This document shows, piece by piece, positions 47,005-57,196 of a stretch of DNA of 64,000 nt. Every line of letters begins with the position of its first letter. Position 1 is the first letter of the stretch. Source of the DNA: Pleuronectes platessa (lineage: Eukaryota > Chordata > Actinopteri > Pleuronectiformes > Pleuronectidae); assembly GCF_947347685.1 (NCBI RefSeq), contig NC_070634.1, forward strand, positions 14,578,228 through 14,642,227, written 5' to 3'. A model generated the notes under the pieces. That model was given only the letters and a program-made list of their open reading frames with translations, made no database searches and was not told where the DNA came from. A program made the position numbers and the translations under genes.

Positions 47005-47933
47005 ACCAATACCCAAACACAACCATGATTCTGCGATTAATGTGACAAGTGTGTTAAGCCAGCGGAGTTGTACGGCTGATGCGGCTGGTTAGAGCAGCGG
47101 CCCTAAACCTTTTTTGCACTACAGACCGGCCTTTAAGGTGTGGATACAGAGTCTCACTACGTAGACCCTCAGGTACGGCCTTTGGTGACATTGTTAGATT
47201 TTTTATTTTTTTTGACGAATTATTAATGCGCTGCCTCAAATTAATTATTGTGTGGTAAGTTACCAGCAAGACGGAGACGAAAGGATACCAAAGCTCCATC
47301 ACACAAACTCTGCGCTTTGGAGAGTTTTTTGTTATTTAAAAATGTATTCGTTAATTAAAAAAATTCCACCGATGTCACTAGAGGCTCCGTATGTCGCAGT
47401 AATTTAGTTTGGTTGTTGGAAGCTGGGGGGAAAGCTAGCTGCCTCCGTGTAGCTTCAAGCCGTGGAATTAGCAATGCAGTTCGGAAACAACACCGGGGAA
47501 CCGCTGCGCTAAGAAACGATAACATACGCATTTTGACCCGCTTGGTGTCACTTTATTTAGTTATGTTAGTTGCCATCGTTCACTGTGTGCAGGGTTCCCG
47601 CTGGGTCTTAAAAAGTCTTAAATTTGATTAAGCTAGGTCTTAAAAATGAATTGGATTAGGAAGCAACTTCTCGATAACTTGCTCTCCAGTAAATGTGCTT
47701 TGAGGAAATGTCCGCGCTGCAGAGTAAGCAGTACGGTAATCAGTTCCCCCCCCCAACAATTCGCGCTCCCGCCACAGGATGGCAGCGCGCTCTCCGCGCT
47801 GCAGATAGGCAGCCTTTATACACAGTGTCTAGCAATTGAAAACACGCAGGGCAATCAAGCTAAAAGAGACCGAAATTCTACTAGTGTGTCGACGTCTTTG
47901 TAACTTAATGGGGAAGTGCAGGTTCAACAAAAC
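47005..47933 (+). repeat. Right arm of the inverted duplication
   Basis: Reverse complement of 9172-10118 with scattered differences. It starts directly after the truncated unit 4 and runs into the hAT/BED fragment, which extends further on this side than on the left. Confidence 0.8.
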
Positions 47934-48075
47934 TTGGTTGAATAAAAGTATGTTTAGAGCATGGTTAAAACCAGTGGAGGGGAATGTTTTTGAAGGCCAC
48001 TGCACCTTTAGCAAGAAAACAGTAAAACTAGGAACATCGGGGGTAAAGGCTTTAGAATCAAATGCCTAGTCAGAG
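47590..48075 (+). mobile_element. hAT element 5' end with BED-finger-like start
   Basis: The terminus 'cagggttcccgctggg' followed by 'tcttaaaaagtcttaaa' is typical of a fish hAT family. An ATG at 47908 opens a 53-codon frame (MGKCRFNKTWL, WLKPV, KLGTSGVKALES) resembling the BED-type N-terminus of fish hAT transposases. It stops at 48069. No catalytic core follows; from 48075 to 48690 I see no gene. Confidence 0.65.
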
Positions 48076-48699
48076 AAACACAAGAGAAGTGAAAAGCCAA
48101 CAACAAATTTCTGCCATCTCGCCGGTGTTCGAGCGGCTGAGGGCAAGGCTGGCAGCAGGATGGCCGAGGTTTACTCCGAGTTAAATATTCTCAGTAGGGG
48201 CTGCAAGGAGATGTTGGCTGAGCTTGAGACAATTGAAAAGGAGATTGTGGCCTAGGCAGCAGGTTTATGTAGTGTTGGGTTGGGTTGTTAAATTTTCTTC
48301 TCTGGCAATTTTTTTGGAAAACCCTACTTCTCTATGCTGAAAGAATCGTTTATTGAACTCATACTTGGTAACTGTTTGACAAACAAAAGCATCCTTATTG
48401 ACTAGAAGGCTGTTATTTCTGATTCTATTTGTTACTATTTCGGACCTGTTTGGATTTCCAACTGCTGTAAGCTCAGAGATAGTCTTTGCCTCAGTGCAGG
48501 GCCAGCTAGCTGTCGCCTGTAGTCCTTCTCAACCAGGTCTATAGACACGCACACACAGTTCTGTGTACTGTTATGTTCAGTCATTGTTATGTTGAACAGT
48601 CGTAGGGAGCTCTCTTGTGCAGAGAAATTGTTCCTGCAAGTCCCCGTCCCACACGTTTCACGTATACAAGGTGAATTAATTGCAGAATAAACTGGACCT

Positions 48700-49234
48700 T
48701 TTCTTTTTTTTGAACTTTTATTAGTACAAGTACCTTGACAGTGAGTCTCACACAGCATGTCATACAATATTACAAGTGAAGACAAAATAAAAAGAGAACA
48801 CAAATGGCAAAAGAGTTATCCCAATAGGTTCACATAGTTTCACATCCCATCCAGCTTATCTAGTAAAGTGTCAACAGAATATTCATTTTAACAGATACAT
48901 TATCACAGGTGTCCATTTTGCAAAGTAGATGTCCATCCGGAGTCTTAGGCTTGCAGTTAAACTTTCCATGCAATTCACAGCGTGGAGCCTCTGGGCCCAC
49001 TGGTCCACGCTAGGTGGGTGGGGCTTGAGCCAGTTTACTGTGATAATTTTGTGGGCAATTAGCATCATAACTCTGATCATATACAATTCATTTTTCCTTA
49101 GCCCCCTTGAAGGTGTAGTTCCCAAAATCAGCTGTTGTGGGTCAATCGAGATGTCAAGTACCTCCCCCTTCACCCCCTCCCAGAACTTCTGTAATTTAGG
49201 GCAATCCCAGAAAATGTGGGAAAAGTCTCCAATT
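48700..49234 (-). mobile_element. L1-type LINE 3' end with target-site duplication
   Basis: The minus frame encodes the ORF2 C-terminal end (HIFWDCPKLQKFWEGVKGEV, then LGTTPS). A T-rich run at 48701-48711 is the poly(A) tail on this strand. The 13-bp sequence ataaactggacct occurs at both ends (48687-48699 and 49235-49247), so the insertion is 5'-truncated and fairly young. From 49248 to 49500 I see only unassigned sequence. Confidence 0.88.
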
Positions 49235-49504
49235 ATAAACTGGACCTGTTCAATCATCTCTTGAAAAGAAATCAGACCAAACTGCTTTTCACGTCTTTTA
49301 AAACTATTTATTATTTTCCAACAATTGAAATGCACAACTGTGCCAAATTAATGGCCACATTTGCCAGCAGCAAAATCCGCCCCAGCCAAATACAGCCTGG
49401 CTGTTCTCCACCCGGTCCTGTATTGGAACAAATAATTCAAGTTGTTATAACTCATGATCATGTAGAAAAAATAGATTAACATGTTTTAATGTTCTCATTT
49501 TCAA

Positions 49505-52500
49505 GCTGCCCCCGATAACGCCAGTATCCAGGCATCCCCTTTGCAGCTTTGTCCTCCTCTGAATGCCCTTTGGCCATCCTGGAAGCGAACTCCCTGTTCT
49601 TCACACCACTTTGATTCTGGGAAGAAGGTCTAGAGAAAGAGTTTCTTCATAGCTTACATGTCTTTTCATAGATCATTTACACGCGGGCCTATGTCCGTCT
49701 GTCTCATTAAATAACTATTTTGTTCTCCTATATTGTGACTTTATCCTCTTACTCATAGGGTGTAGTCCCTATAGGAAACAGAATCACGGACACGAAAACA
49801 AAACTGTGTGGAGAGAGGAGGCGTTAATAGTGAGAACATACGGGCTTGACCCCCAGGTCCTCCAGTCTCTTTGAGACGGCCCGCTTGAGCTCTCGTCGTT
49901 TCTCCTTCTTGGTGCTGGGCTTCCTCTTCCGAACATTGACCGTTTTACCTTTCTCCTCTTCTGACAGCTCCAGTATAGGCTCCACGTTAAGAGCAAAGAC
50001 TGGCTCCTCTAATTGGCTGGGCACGTGAGGTCAGTCGGGGGGGGAGAGAGTCATATAAAACAGGCGATAACAGAGAGGGGTCAGGGATATGTTAGCAGTA
50101 CAGCTGATAAAATGCATTAAATCCATCATGCAGGGAAGCACATGCTCAGCCTGTCTGGGAGTGACCATGTTTTAATGTTCTCATTTTAGTTTTAGGATTT
50201 ACTCCCCAAGAACAACCCTCGTTGGTTCTGGCTCTGGTGCTGGTGCGCTGACCACCACTGGAAAACACAATGAGATGAATGCATTAGGATCATATGAGCA
50301 GTTTCTGTTCTGAAGAAGACATGAGTGAGATGGATCCATACCTGGTACTTCCACTTCTTTGGTGGTTGTAGTCGTGAAAATATTTATTATCTGCAAGTGA
50401 AACAAATCATCACAAGTTATACCTCATGATCATGCATGAAAAAGATAAACAATCTTTGAGATTTTCATGAAATTAAACGAGAGCGTTTGGTGAAATTCTC
50501 TAAAAAGTTGCACTGACAGCAAGAGACTTGGCCGTTTACATCTCAGCAGAATTCATTCTTTATGTCTTTATGTATTGTTATTAGAGCTGGATTTAATAAT
50601 TGGGCGGGTCAGTCATCGCTGCATGGGGCAGCGATGACTGAGAGTGAGAGTGTTTGTTATTAACCTGCTTCCTCAGAGCCTCAATGGAAAGCAGCATCTC
50701 CTGCAGCCTCTGTTCCATCTCCTGCTTCCTCAGAGCCTCAATGGAAAGCAGCATCTCCTGCAGCCTCTGTTCCATCTCCTGCTTCCTCTGAGCCTCAATG
50801 GAAAGCTGCATCTCCTGCAGCCTCCGTTCAATCTCCTGCTCTCCGGACACAGACGACCGAACTCTGCTCAGCTCGTCCAGCAGCTGGAGAACATGAAGAG
50901 GATGTGTTTTACAACAGGGCTGTTCTTAGACTGCTTGTTTAATATTTCACATGCACCAACTCTGACAGAAACTCACCTTATTCATTTCAGACTCGTGGTG
51001 GTCCTTAGTCTGTTGCAGCTTGGATTCCCGAAATTCATCCTGGAGAGAAATATTTTAAGCATTTTGTGTTATCACATCACTTCACTCATTTCTAGGTTGT
51101 AAAATATCAGCTCCCTGCGCCACTGACCTGCTTCTTCAGCTGCTGCTCCAGCTTTAGGAGGAGCTGTGCCTGTGACTGAGCAGAGTCGGCTTGGATTCGC
51201 TCAAAGCGAACCTTCTCCTCAGCCTTGAGTTGTTCTCGCTCGCTCTCAAGTCGCTTCTCCTGGAATTACACAAAAAAACAGTGTAATCACAAGTGCCTGT
51301 TATAAGAGTGGGAGCTTCAACAAGATTACAGAGAGAACTATTTCCCCAAATCAGTTTTCAAAATCTGATCAACCTCACTTCAAATCAGTTGGTAACTATC
51401 TCTGTACATTTTCTGCCAGGAGTCGTCAAGCAGCTTCAACTAACATGCTAAATAATTAACTTAATTTGAATAACAGCAGACAGCGTTCACATGAATTGTG
51501 CTTGAAAAATTTTAATCACAGAAAGGCAATAAATGCATGAAGTTTTCCTTAATCACTCGTTACTACCACGTAACAACAAATCTGTTCGTACAAGGTTCTC
51601 TGATGTTCTGCTTTTCTTACCTGAGCCATTTTGAGCTGCAGGTTCTGCTGCAGCTGAACGTTCTGCTCCTTCAATCCGCTGATCTCCGTCTTGAGAATAT
51701 CGATCTTGGATTTCATGTCACGATCCGACTGCAGCTCTGGAGGAAAGAATAAGAGTCATATCACTTGCAATAATTAAAAGCTCATCTACAGGTAAAAGAC
51801 AAGACTCTGTTCTGAACCCTTTTTCAAACTGGCGTCCCGTGGGTCGCCCCTCAGTGGCCACAAGAGATTGTTGATGGCTTGATCCTGTTTAAATCCATCT
51901 TAAATAAGAACTTTAACAGCTAAAACTTTCATTATTGTTGCACCAGAAAGCGAAGACGTCTTTTACCTCATTACACTCATGATCACATCATTACGCTACA
52001 TGCAGTGGAAAACGTAGCAACAACAGGTGGTGGCACCGAGGGAATTTCCCTCATCTGCCCAAAAGGGATTGTTGTTTACATGATGGTGCTCAAATCAATC
52101 CAAAACAAACACCATAATAGCTACAACAGTCAGTCTTTTAGAAGCAGAAAAACAAGGGCTCCGTCTTCTACCTCAACATGAGGAGGTAGAAGACGGAACG
52201 TTACATGTATCTGACTTTACTTATGTCCATCTCTCTCTCTCTCTTTATGTCGGGTCGACTTACGGCTCTCATGGTCCTCAGGATGACGGCGTTGCATGTG
52301 ACTCTGGAGGAATTGTGGCGTAAGGAAGCCCTTCTTACAAATTGTACACTAAAAGAAAGAAAGAAAGAAAGACAGAGAAAACGTTATTGATTACATTGTA
52401 TAAGGCAACTCCCATTACTGAGGAAACAGGTCAGTGTAGATCAGTTATTGAGCCTCCTCTGTTAGCTGAGCTGGTAGCGCTCCAAGCAGCTTACCTTATG

Positions 52501-52998
52501 GCTACAGAGGAGCAGCTTGGACTGCAGGTCGCTCACGACCTTCCCCTTCAGCATAAGTTCTTCGTTCAGAGCCTTCACCTTCTCCTCCTGCTGGCTCTGC
52601 TGCTCCAGCAGCTGCTTCTGCTCCATGCGCGCCGCCTCCAGCCTCTCCTCCGCTGCATGCTGGTTGAGGCTGAGGACTTCCTGGCAGTGGAGCAGCCACT
52701 CCATGGAGAGCTGCCCCAGCTGCAGGAGCTTGAGCAGACCCGGGTCCACAGGGCTCCGGCACTCCTGGCACCGCTCCCCATCCAGGCTGCAGAACATCAC
52801 TTCGTTGATGTGATCCTGGAGAGTGTCTATGTCCAGCTGGCTTTTCACAAGGTTTATGTCCACCTTGTTAATCTGCCGCCAGTCCACCTTCTCCCCGCGA
52901 TGGCGGAATTTGAAGGGGGGGACAGTGGAGGTGCCACTGGAGGGAGTCATCCCCGCTGATGAGTTGGTCCCTTGTGTCATTGTGTAGTGGTAGTACAT
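49505..52998 (-). CDS. dzip1: dzip1, 5' half (exons 1-10 and part of 11)
   Basis: Exons: 1 52998-52495, 2 52348-52264, 3 51736-51621, 4 51259-51128, 5 51039-50977, 6 50883-50665, 7 50390-50342, 8 from 50257, fused 9+10 50008-49842, and 11 49616-49505 (cut). The start ATG is at 52998. Exon 1 encodes the DZIP1 N-terminal domain (PPFKFRHRGEKVDWRQIN, FCSLDGERCQECRSPVDP) and a following coiled coil. Exon 2 encodes a C2H2 finger (CTICKKGF, QSHMQRRH). All exon phases fit. Exon 6 holds only three coiled-coil repeats. Lesions: the exon 8 donor is GG instead of GT, so the frame ends at TAA 50199 after 408 codons; intron 9 and the start of exon 10 are deleted in frame; exon 11 breaks off. The family acts at the basal body in ciliogenesis and Hedgehog signalling. 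This copy could make only the N-terminal half, unless joined by trans-splicing to the 7.7-9.0 kb exons. Confidence 0.82.
50665..50837 (-). repeat. Coding minisatellite, 3 units, in dzip1 exon 6
   Basis: Three 57-bp units encode QEMQLSIEAQRKQ- and QEMLLSIEALRKQ-type repeats. This is probably the pre-expansion state of the arrays in the plus-strand copies. The 18-residue variant lacking one Leu codon does not occur here. Confidence 0.9.
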
Positions 52999-52999
52999 T

Positions 53000-53600
53000 T
53001 CGTGTCACTTGTGTAGGGGTAGTAGAGCCGTTGTGAAATGGCTGCAACAAACGGAGTGACGATAACATGTCATCTATTTAACTAGATAACATGTCATCTA
53101 TTTAATCAAAGGAGCCTCTGATGATATAGAATATTATTAAAGGCATATACTGGCAGGAAATGAATACGGGTCCCATGTTGTGCTTTAGAAGGGAAGTGAT
53201 ACAAAGATGAAGGTAACAAAGGAAACTGTTAAAGTATCATTATAGAGAACGCTCTTCTCATTGTTTTACGGTAGCAGTATTGTCCGTTTTATTAGCGGTA
53301 TTACGGTTTCTGTGTATGACGTATGTTGTCAGTTCCCTTGTTACCTGTGCATGAGACGGATGAATAGAGCCGGTGCACATGAGAATAAAATACTTAAACA
53401 GACGCTACGCTCGTACTTTTTACGCCAAGTTACACTGCGCGAGTCAAGATAACTTAACAGAAACATTTAAATAAGATTTGTGATGTTCAGAAACAAGGGA
53501 ATTGCTGAATACTGAATGAGGAAATTCATTCACTGCAAAGATATCAACATCATAATCTTCTCCTGAAGATGTGTAGCTGGTGAATTAGATATTTTTTATT
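53000..53600. other. dzip1 upstream region with a short direct repeat
   Basis: The 5' flank of the minus-strand dzip1 contains two adjacent copies of 'gataacatgtcatctattta' (53062-53104). I cannot identify a promoter element with confidence and see no other gene. Confidence 0.4.
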
Positions 53601-53604
53601 TTGA

Positions 53605-54095
53605 AGTGCCTAGAATAGAATAGTTTAGAGCATTATAGGATATAACAAGATAGAATAGGATAGGTTAGAGGATTATAGAATAGAATAAGATAGAATCGGA
53701 TAGAAAAGAGTATTATAGAATAGCACACGGTAGAATAGGATAGTTTTGAGCATTATAGAATAGAACAAGATAGAATAGAGTATTATAGAATAGAACAAGA
53801 TAGAATAGGATATTCTAAAATGCTCTTAACTATCTTATTCTATCTTGTTATATTCTATTCTATTCTATTCTATGTAGTAGATGCTGTAATCTATCCAAGA
53901 TAGATTAGGATTTAACAGAATAGAATTGAGTATTATAGAAAAGAGTATAAAAGAATCAAATAAGTTGAACTGTTAGATGAGTATTATAAAATAGAGTAGA
54001 ATAGAATAGAATCGAACAAAATAGAATAGAATGGAATAGAATAAAAAAACAGAAAATAATAGGATAGCATCTATTCTATCCTATTCCATTCATGT
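53605..54095. repeat. AATAG/TATAGA minisatellite with inverted portion
   Basis: Degenerate pentamer-based tandem DNA (tagaa/tagga units). Around 53813-53873 the units switch to the complementary form (ttcta), and again near 54070-54110, so strong hairpins are possible. Confidence 0.85.
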
Positions 54096-54165
54096 CTATT
54101 CTGTCACATTGGACCATCTCCAATGCATCTCTGTCTGTCCAGGGTGATCAACATTCAGCCAATAC

Positions 54166-55458
54166 CTGACCCAGAAACCAGTCCACCACGGCTCTGTCAT
54201 CAGTGTCAGAGGTCACATCTAAGACCAAAGTGTCGTCTGTCTCTGAGCTGTCGTCCAGGTCCGAGCGCTCAGACGTGTCGGCCATCTCCTCAAGATCAGA
54301 GCGCACGTTAAGTCTGCAGGGGCGGGGGCGGGGTCAGAGTCCGGCCTCTCGTTGAGGTCCAGCATTCTGACTTTGTCCGAGTCGAGGAGCAGCAGCAGGC
54401 GGACGGTCTCGTCTCTGTCCAGCAGCACTAGGAGCGAGACGACGCCGTTCATCAGAAACTCTTTTATCTGAGGAGAAACAAACTGGACAATTCATGAAGC
54501 TTTAAATTCAACTGGATGTTTCGTGTGAATAAAAAACAATGAAATCTTGTGTTTTAAAAATAATAAATGTGTTAAATCTTTTATCTGTTTCGCTCAGACG
54601 TGTCTCATTATAAAGTTGTTAATCAGTGAAATGAGCAGTGAGGCGGAGGCGTCTCTCTACAATGGAACCTCAGATAGTGAAGGTTCCGTCTCAGATGTGC
54701 AAAAGTTGTTTGTTATTCTCTGCTCTGAGGACGCCGGCGAAACGGAAGCAGAGCCGATGAGAAAACGTCATAATGTGGATGTAGCCTGAGTCTCAGGGAA
54801 CTATCATGGAGGAGGCTGGGTTAGAGACCTATATCACATCCAGCCACCAGTTGGCGATGAAGGCCCTTTGGCTTCACTTGTAGGAGGCGTCCTGTCGTCC
54901 ATCTTCAAACTGGTTCAAACTGGTCCTCACAGGATGGTTTTCCACGACTCTCCTCCATGCGACTGCTTGTTTATTCATCAACAGAGCGTCGGCTGCTTCT
55001 CTTTACAGGAAACTGATCCGTCCACTTTTATCCTTTGAATAACTTCACCAACAAATAACATGTGGCTCAATGCATCTTATCAACTGTTGTCCTCAGACAG
55101 GAAACTGGAATGTCGCTGCATCTTTGAAAATAATCAGCAGGAAAAACGATGAAAATAATTATATTCTAATAATAAAATATTTTTAGCCCCTGCTTGATTG
55201 TAATTTCTGTATGTTTCACCTTCATCTCACAGAAGAAAATCAGCTTCATGACTTCTCTGCACTCTGGGATCTAAAGAGGAAGGAGCTGAGAGGAGGAGGA
55301 GGAGGAGGAGGAAGAGGAGAAGGAGGAGGAGGAGGTTAAATCTGATGGAATGACTTACTCACCTGGGTCAATGGGAACACGAAGGACGCTGAGTTGGCAA
55401 AACCTCCTGAAAAGGTAAGAAGAGCTGAACATCCAAAGTGCTGGTGTGACGCCTCCAT
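54166..55458 (-). CDS. Unidentified small multi-exon gene model
   Basis: Three exon-like blocks with good splice borders share phase 0. Exon A is 55458-55363 (ATG, 32 codons, begins MEASHQHFGC, ends CAG|GTGAGT). Exon B is 55270-55220 (17 codons, IPECREVMKLIFFCEMK, donor AAG|GTGAAA). Exon C begins at 54467 (IKEFLMNGVVSLLVLLDRDE). Exon C stays open to a stop at 54219, but a second frame after a CCCCGC run gives an acidic stretch (LEEMADTSERSDLDDSSETD) ending at a donor at 54166. This suggests an indel or a further small intron. I do not recognise the family. The start lies 77 bases from the claudin start on the other strand. Confidence 0.35.
54480..55215. other. No confident gene
   Basis: This is mostly the putative intron between exons B and C of the model above. 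A 52-codon plus frame from 54631 (MSSEAEASLYNGTSDSEGSV) is acidic and begins at a reasonable ATG, but has no partner exon or known domain. A GGA-rich run lies just beyond, at 55288-55334. Confidence 0.3.
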
Positions 55459-55535
55459 ATCAGCAGGGAGCTCGTCCAGGTCCCTTTGCCTCGCTCACGA
55501 CTCACAGCTCTCACCACAGGTTGAACTGACTCACA

Positions 55536-56746
55536 ATGACGTACAGGACGGTGGTGATGTACCTGGAGATCGGCTGCTTCGTGTCTAGTCTGTGCGGCTG
55601 GATCCTGGTTTGCTCCATGCGGACCTTCTCCGAGTTGGGCAGCATCGTGCTGACCACCTCCAACTACTACTCCAACCTGTGGAAGGACTGCATCTCCAAC
55701 ACCATGGGGGTGTCCGACTGCAAAAACTACCCCTCCATGCTGGGCCTGCCGGGTACGCTCGTCTGAATACTGGTCTCAGTGGGCTGAGCTCTGGTTTAGG
55801 GACAAACAAGTCCACAGAGATGTATTTTAGATATATTTAAATAGGAATTACAGTTATATGAAGCTTCAATCACAAGGTCACCGGTCATGTTGCGAATATC
55901 AAACTGTAACGTAAGAATCCTGTTATAAGATAAACATTAGTTATAGATAATCCTCCACCTGTCGTCCCTCAGTGTTCCTCCATGCCTGCAGAGCACTGGC
56001 GGTCTGCTCCGTCTTCGCCGGCTTCTTCGGAGGCGTCCTCACCCTCGTTGGGATGAAGTGCACTAAGATCGGAGGCTCAGAGATCGCCAACGCCAGAGTG
56101 ATCTTCGCCGGGGGGATCAAGCACCTGGTGTCAGGTAAGAACCACAGAAGAGTCTGAAGGATCAATGTGTGAAGTGAGTCCAAAGTACAACGTGTGTTCA
56201 GGATGCTGAGGGATGATCACCTACTCGTGGACGTGGTTGGCCAACAAAGTCATCAGAGAATACTTGGATCCACATTTCAGAGCTCAGAAGTGAGTACTTT
56301 TTGAAGTATTACAACAAATATAACATAATATGAAAGTAGTTCATAAAGAGTGGGATGGGTAAGTTCATGAAAACAAACCCTTAATATTTACCCTGCAGGT
56401 TTGAACTGGGAGCTGCCATCTTCATTGGCTGGGGAGGATCTGTGCTCCTGCTTAGTGGAGGCATGGTGCAAAGCTACTTCTCTGGAAAAGAAGGTCTGCC
56501 ATCAAGGTACAGGGCTATATGTTTATATACAACCTATATAAATACAAATATGCCATTTAGTGTGTGCATATATAATGATATATACACACAAATATATCTA
56601 TATGTACTTTTATGTGTTATAGTTGGACAACCAGTGATACTGACTATGTTCCCTCTTGTATCTTAACGGCCCCCGAGACCCGGCACGTACGCCACGGCCC
56701 GGCCAAGTCCTCCAGACTCTCTCTGGGGCCGCCGCTGTTCTACTAG
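55536..56746 (+). pseudogene. cldn10: Claudin-10-like gene, damaged
   Basis: Exons: 1 55536-55752, 2 55973-56134, 3 56202-56289, 4 56399-56506, and possibly 5 56623-56746. Four-pass tight-junction protein features are clear: the first-loop SNLWKDC...CKNYPSML, then ACRALAV, GMKCTKIGG, and FELGAAIFIGWGGSVLLLSGG for the fourth membrane segment. Phases and the exon layout fit claudin-10. Damage: the residues normally between the first membrane segment and TFSE are missing, together with the conserved Trp (MRTFSE remains). The third membrane segment contains Lys-His (GGIKHLVSG). Exon 3 has an in-frame TGA at 56207-56209, where the family has Cys. Claudin-10 forms ion-selective paracellular pores; this copy could not make a full protein. 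Exon 5 is tentative. Confidence 0.75.
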
Positions 56747-56867
56747 GGCAGGAAGAGCCGAGAGGCCGGAGCCACGGCGTCGAGTGGGGGCCGCACCTTC
56801 AGCAGTCCCTCAGGAAGTCCTGAGCTCACAGAGGGACCTGAAGGTCGTTGACTCAATATAAACAACA

Positions 56868-57110
56868 CAACTTCTGTGACTAACATCGACATGTTAATCA
56901 TTCTAAACAACTTTTTTACTGTTATCAAATGAAGTTTCATTGATGAAGAGAATCTTATCATTTCTCGTATGGTGTGAGTTTGTAGTTCAGGAAACTAAGC
57001 ACGAACCTTTCTTGATGTTTTGTGTTTTAAAACCATCATCATTCCATGTGAAACACTTTTGATGTTATCATTTTCAAGACATGTGACTGATTGCAAAGCA
57101 AGGCCTATGA
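56868..57110 (-). pseudogene. dzip1 intron 12/13 remnant
   Basis: Matches 7958-8215 in the same orientation ('acttctgtgactaacatcga', 'tctcgtatggtgtga', 'caggaaactaagcac', 'gacatgtgactgattg'). The part corresponding to exon 13 is deleted between 57016 and 57020. It lies directly after the claudin 3' end, repeating the order at 6.66-8.2 kb. Confidence 0.75.
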
Positions 57111-57119
57111 GACGTGATT

Positions 57120-57162
57120 AAGAAAGATCTTGAAGTAAATATAGTATTATTATCATTCTTAA

Positions 57163-57196
<34 letters not shown>

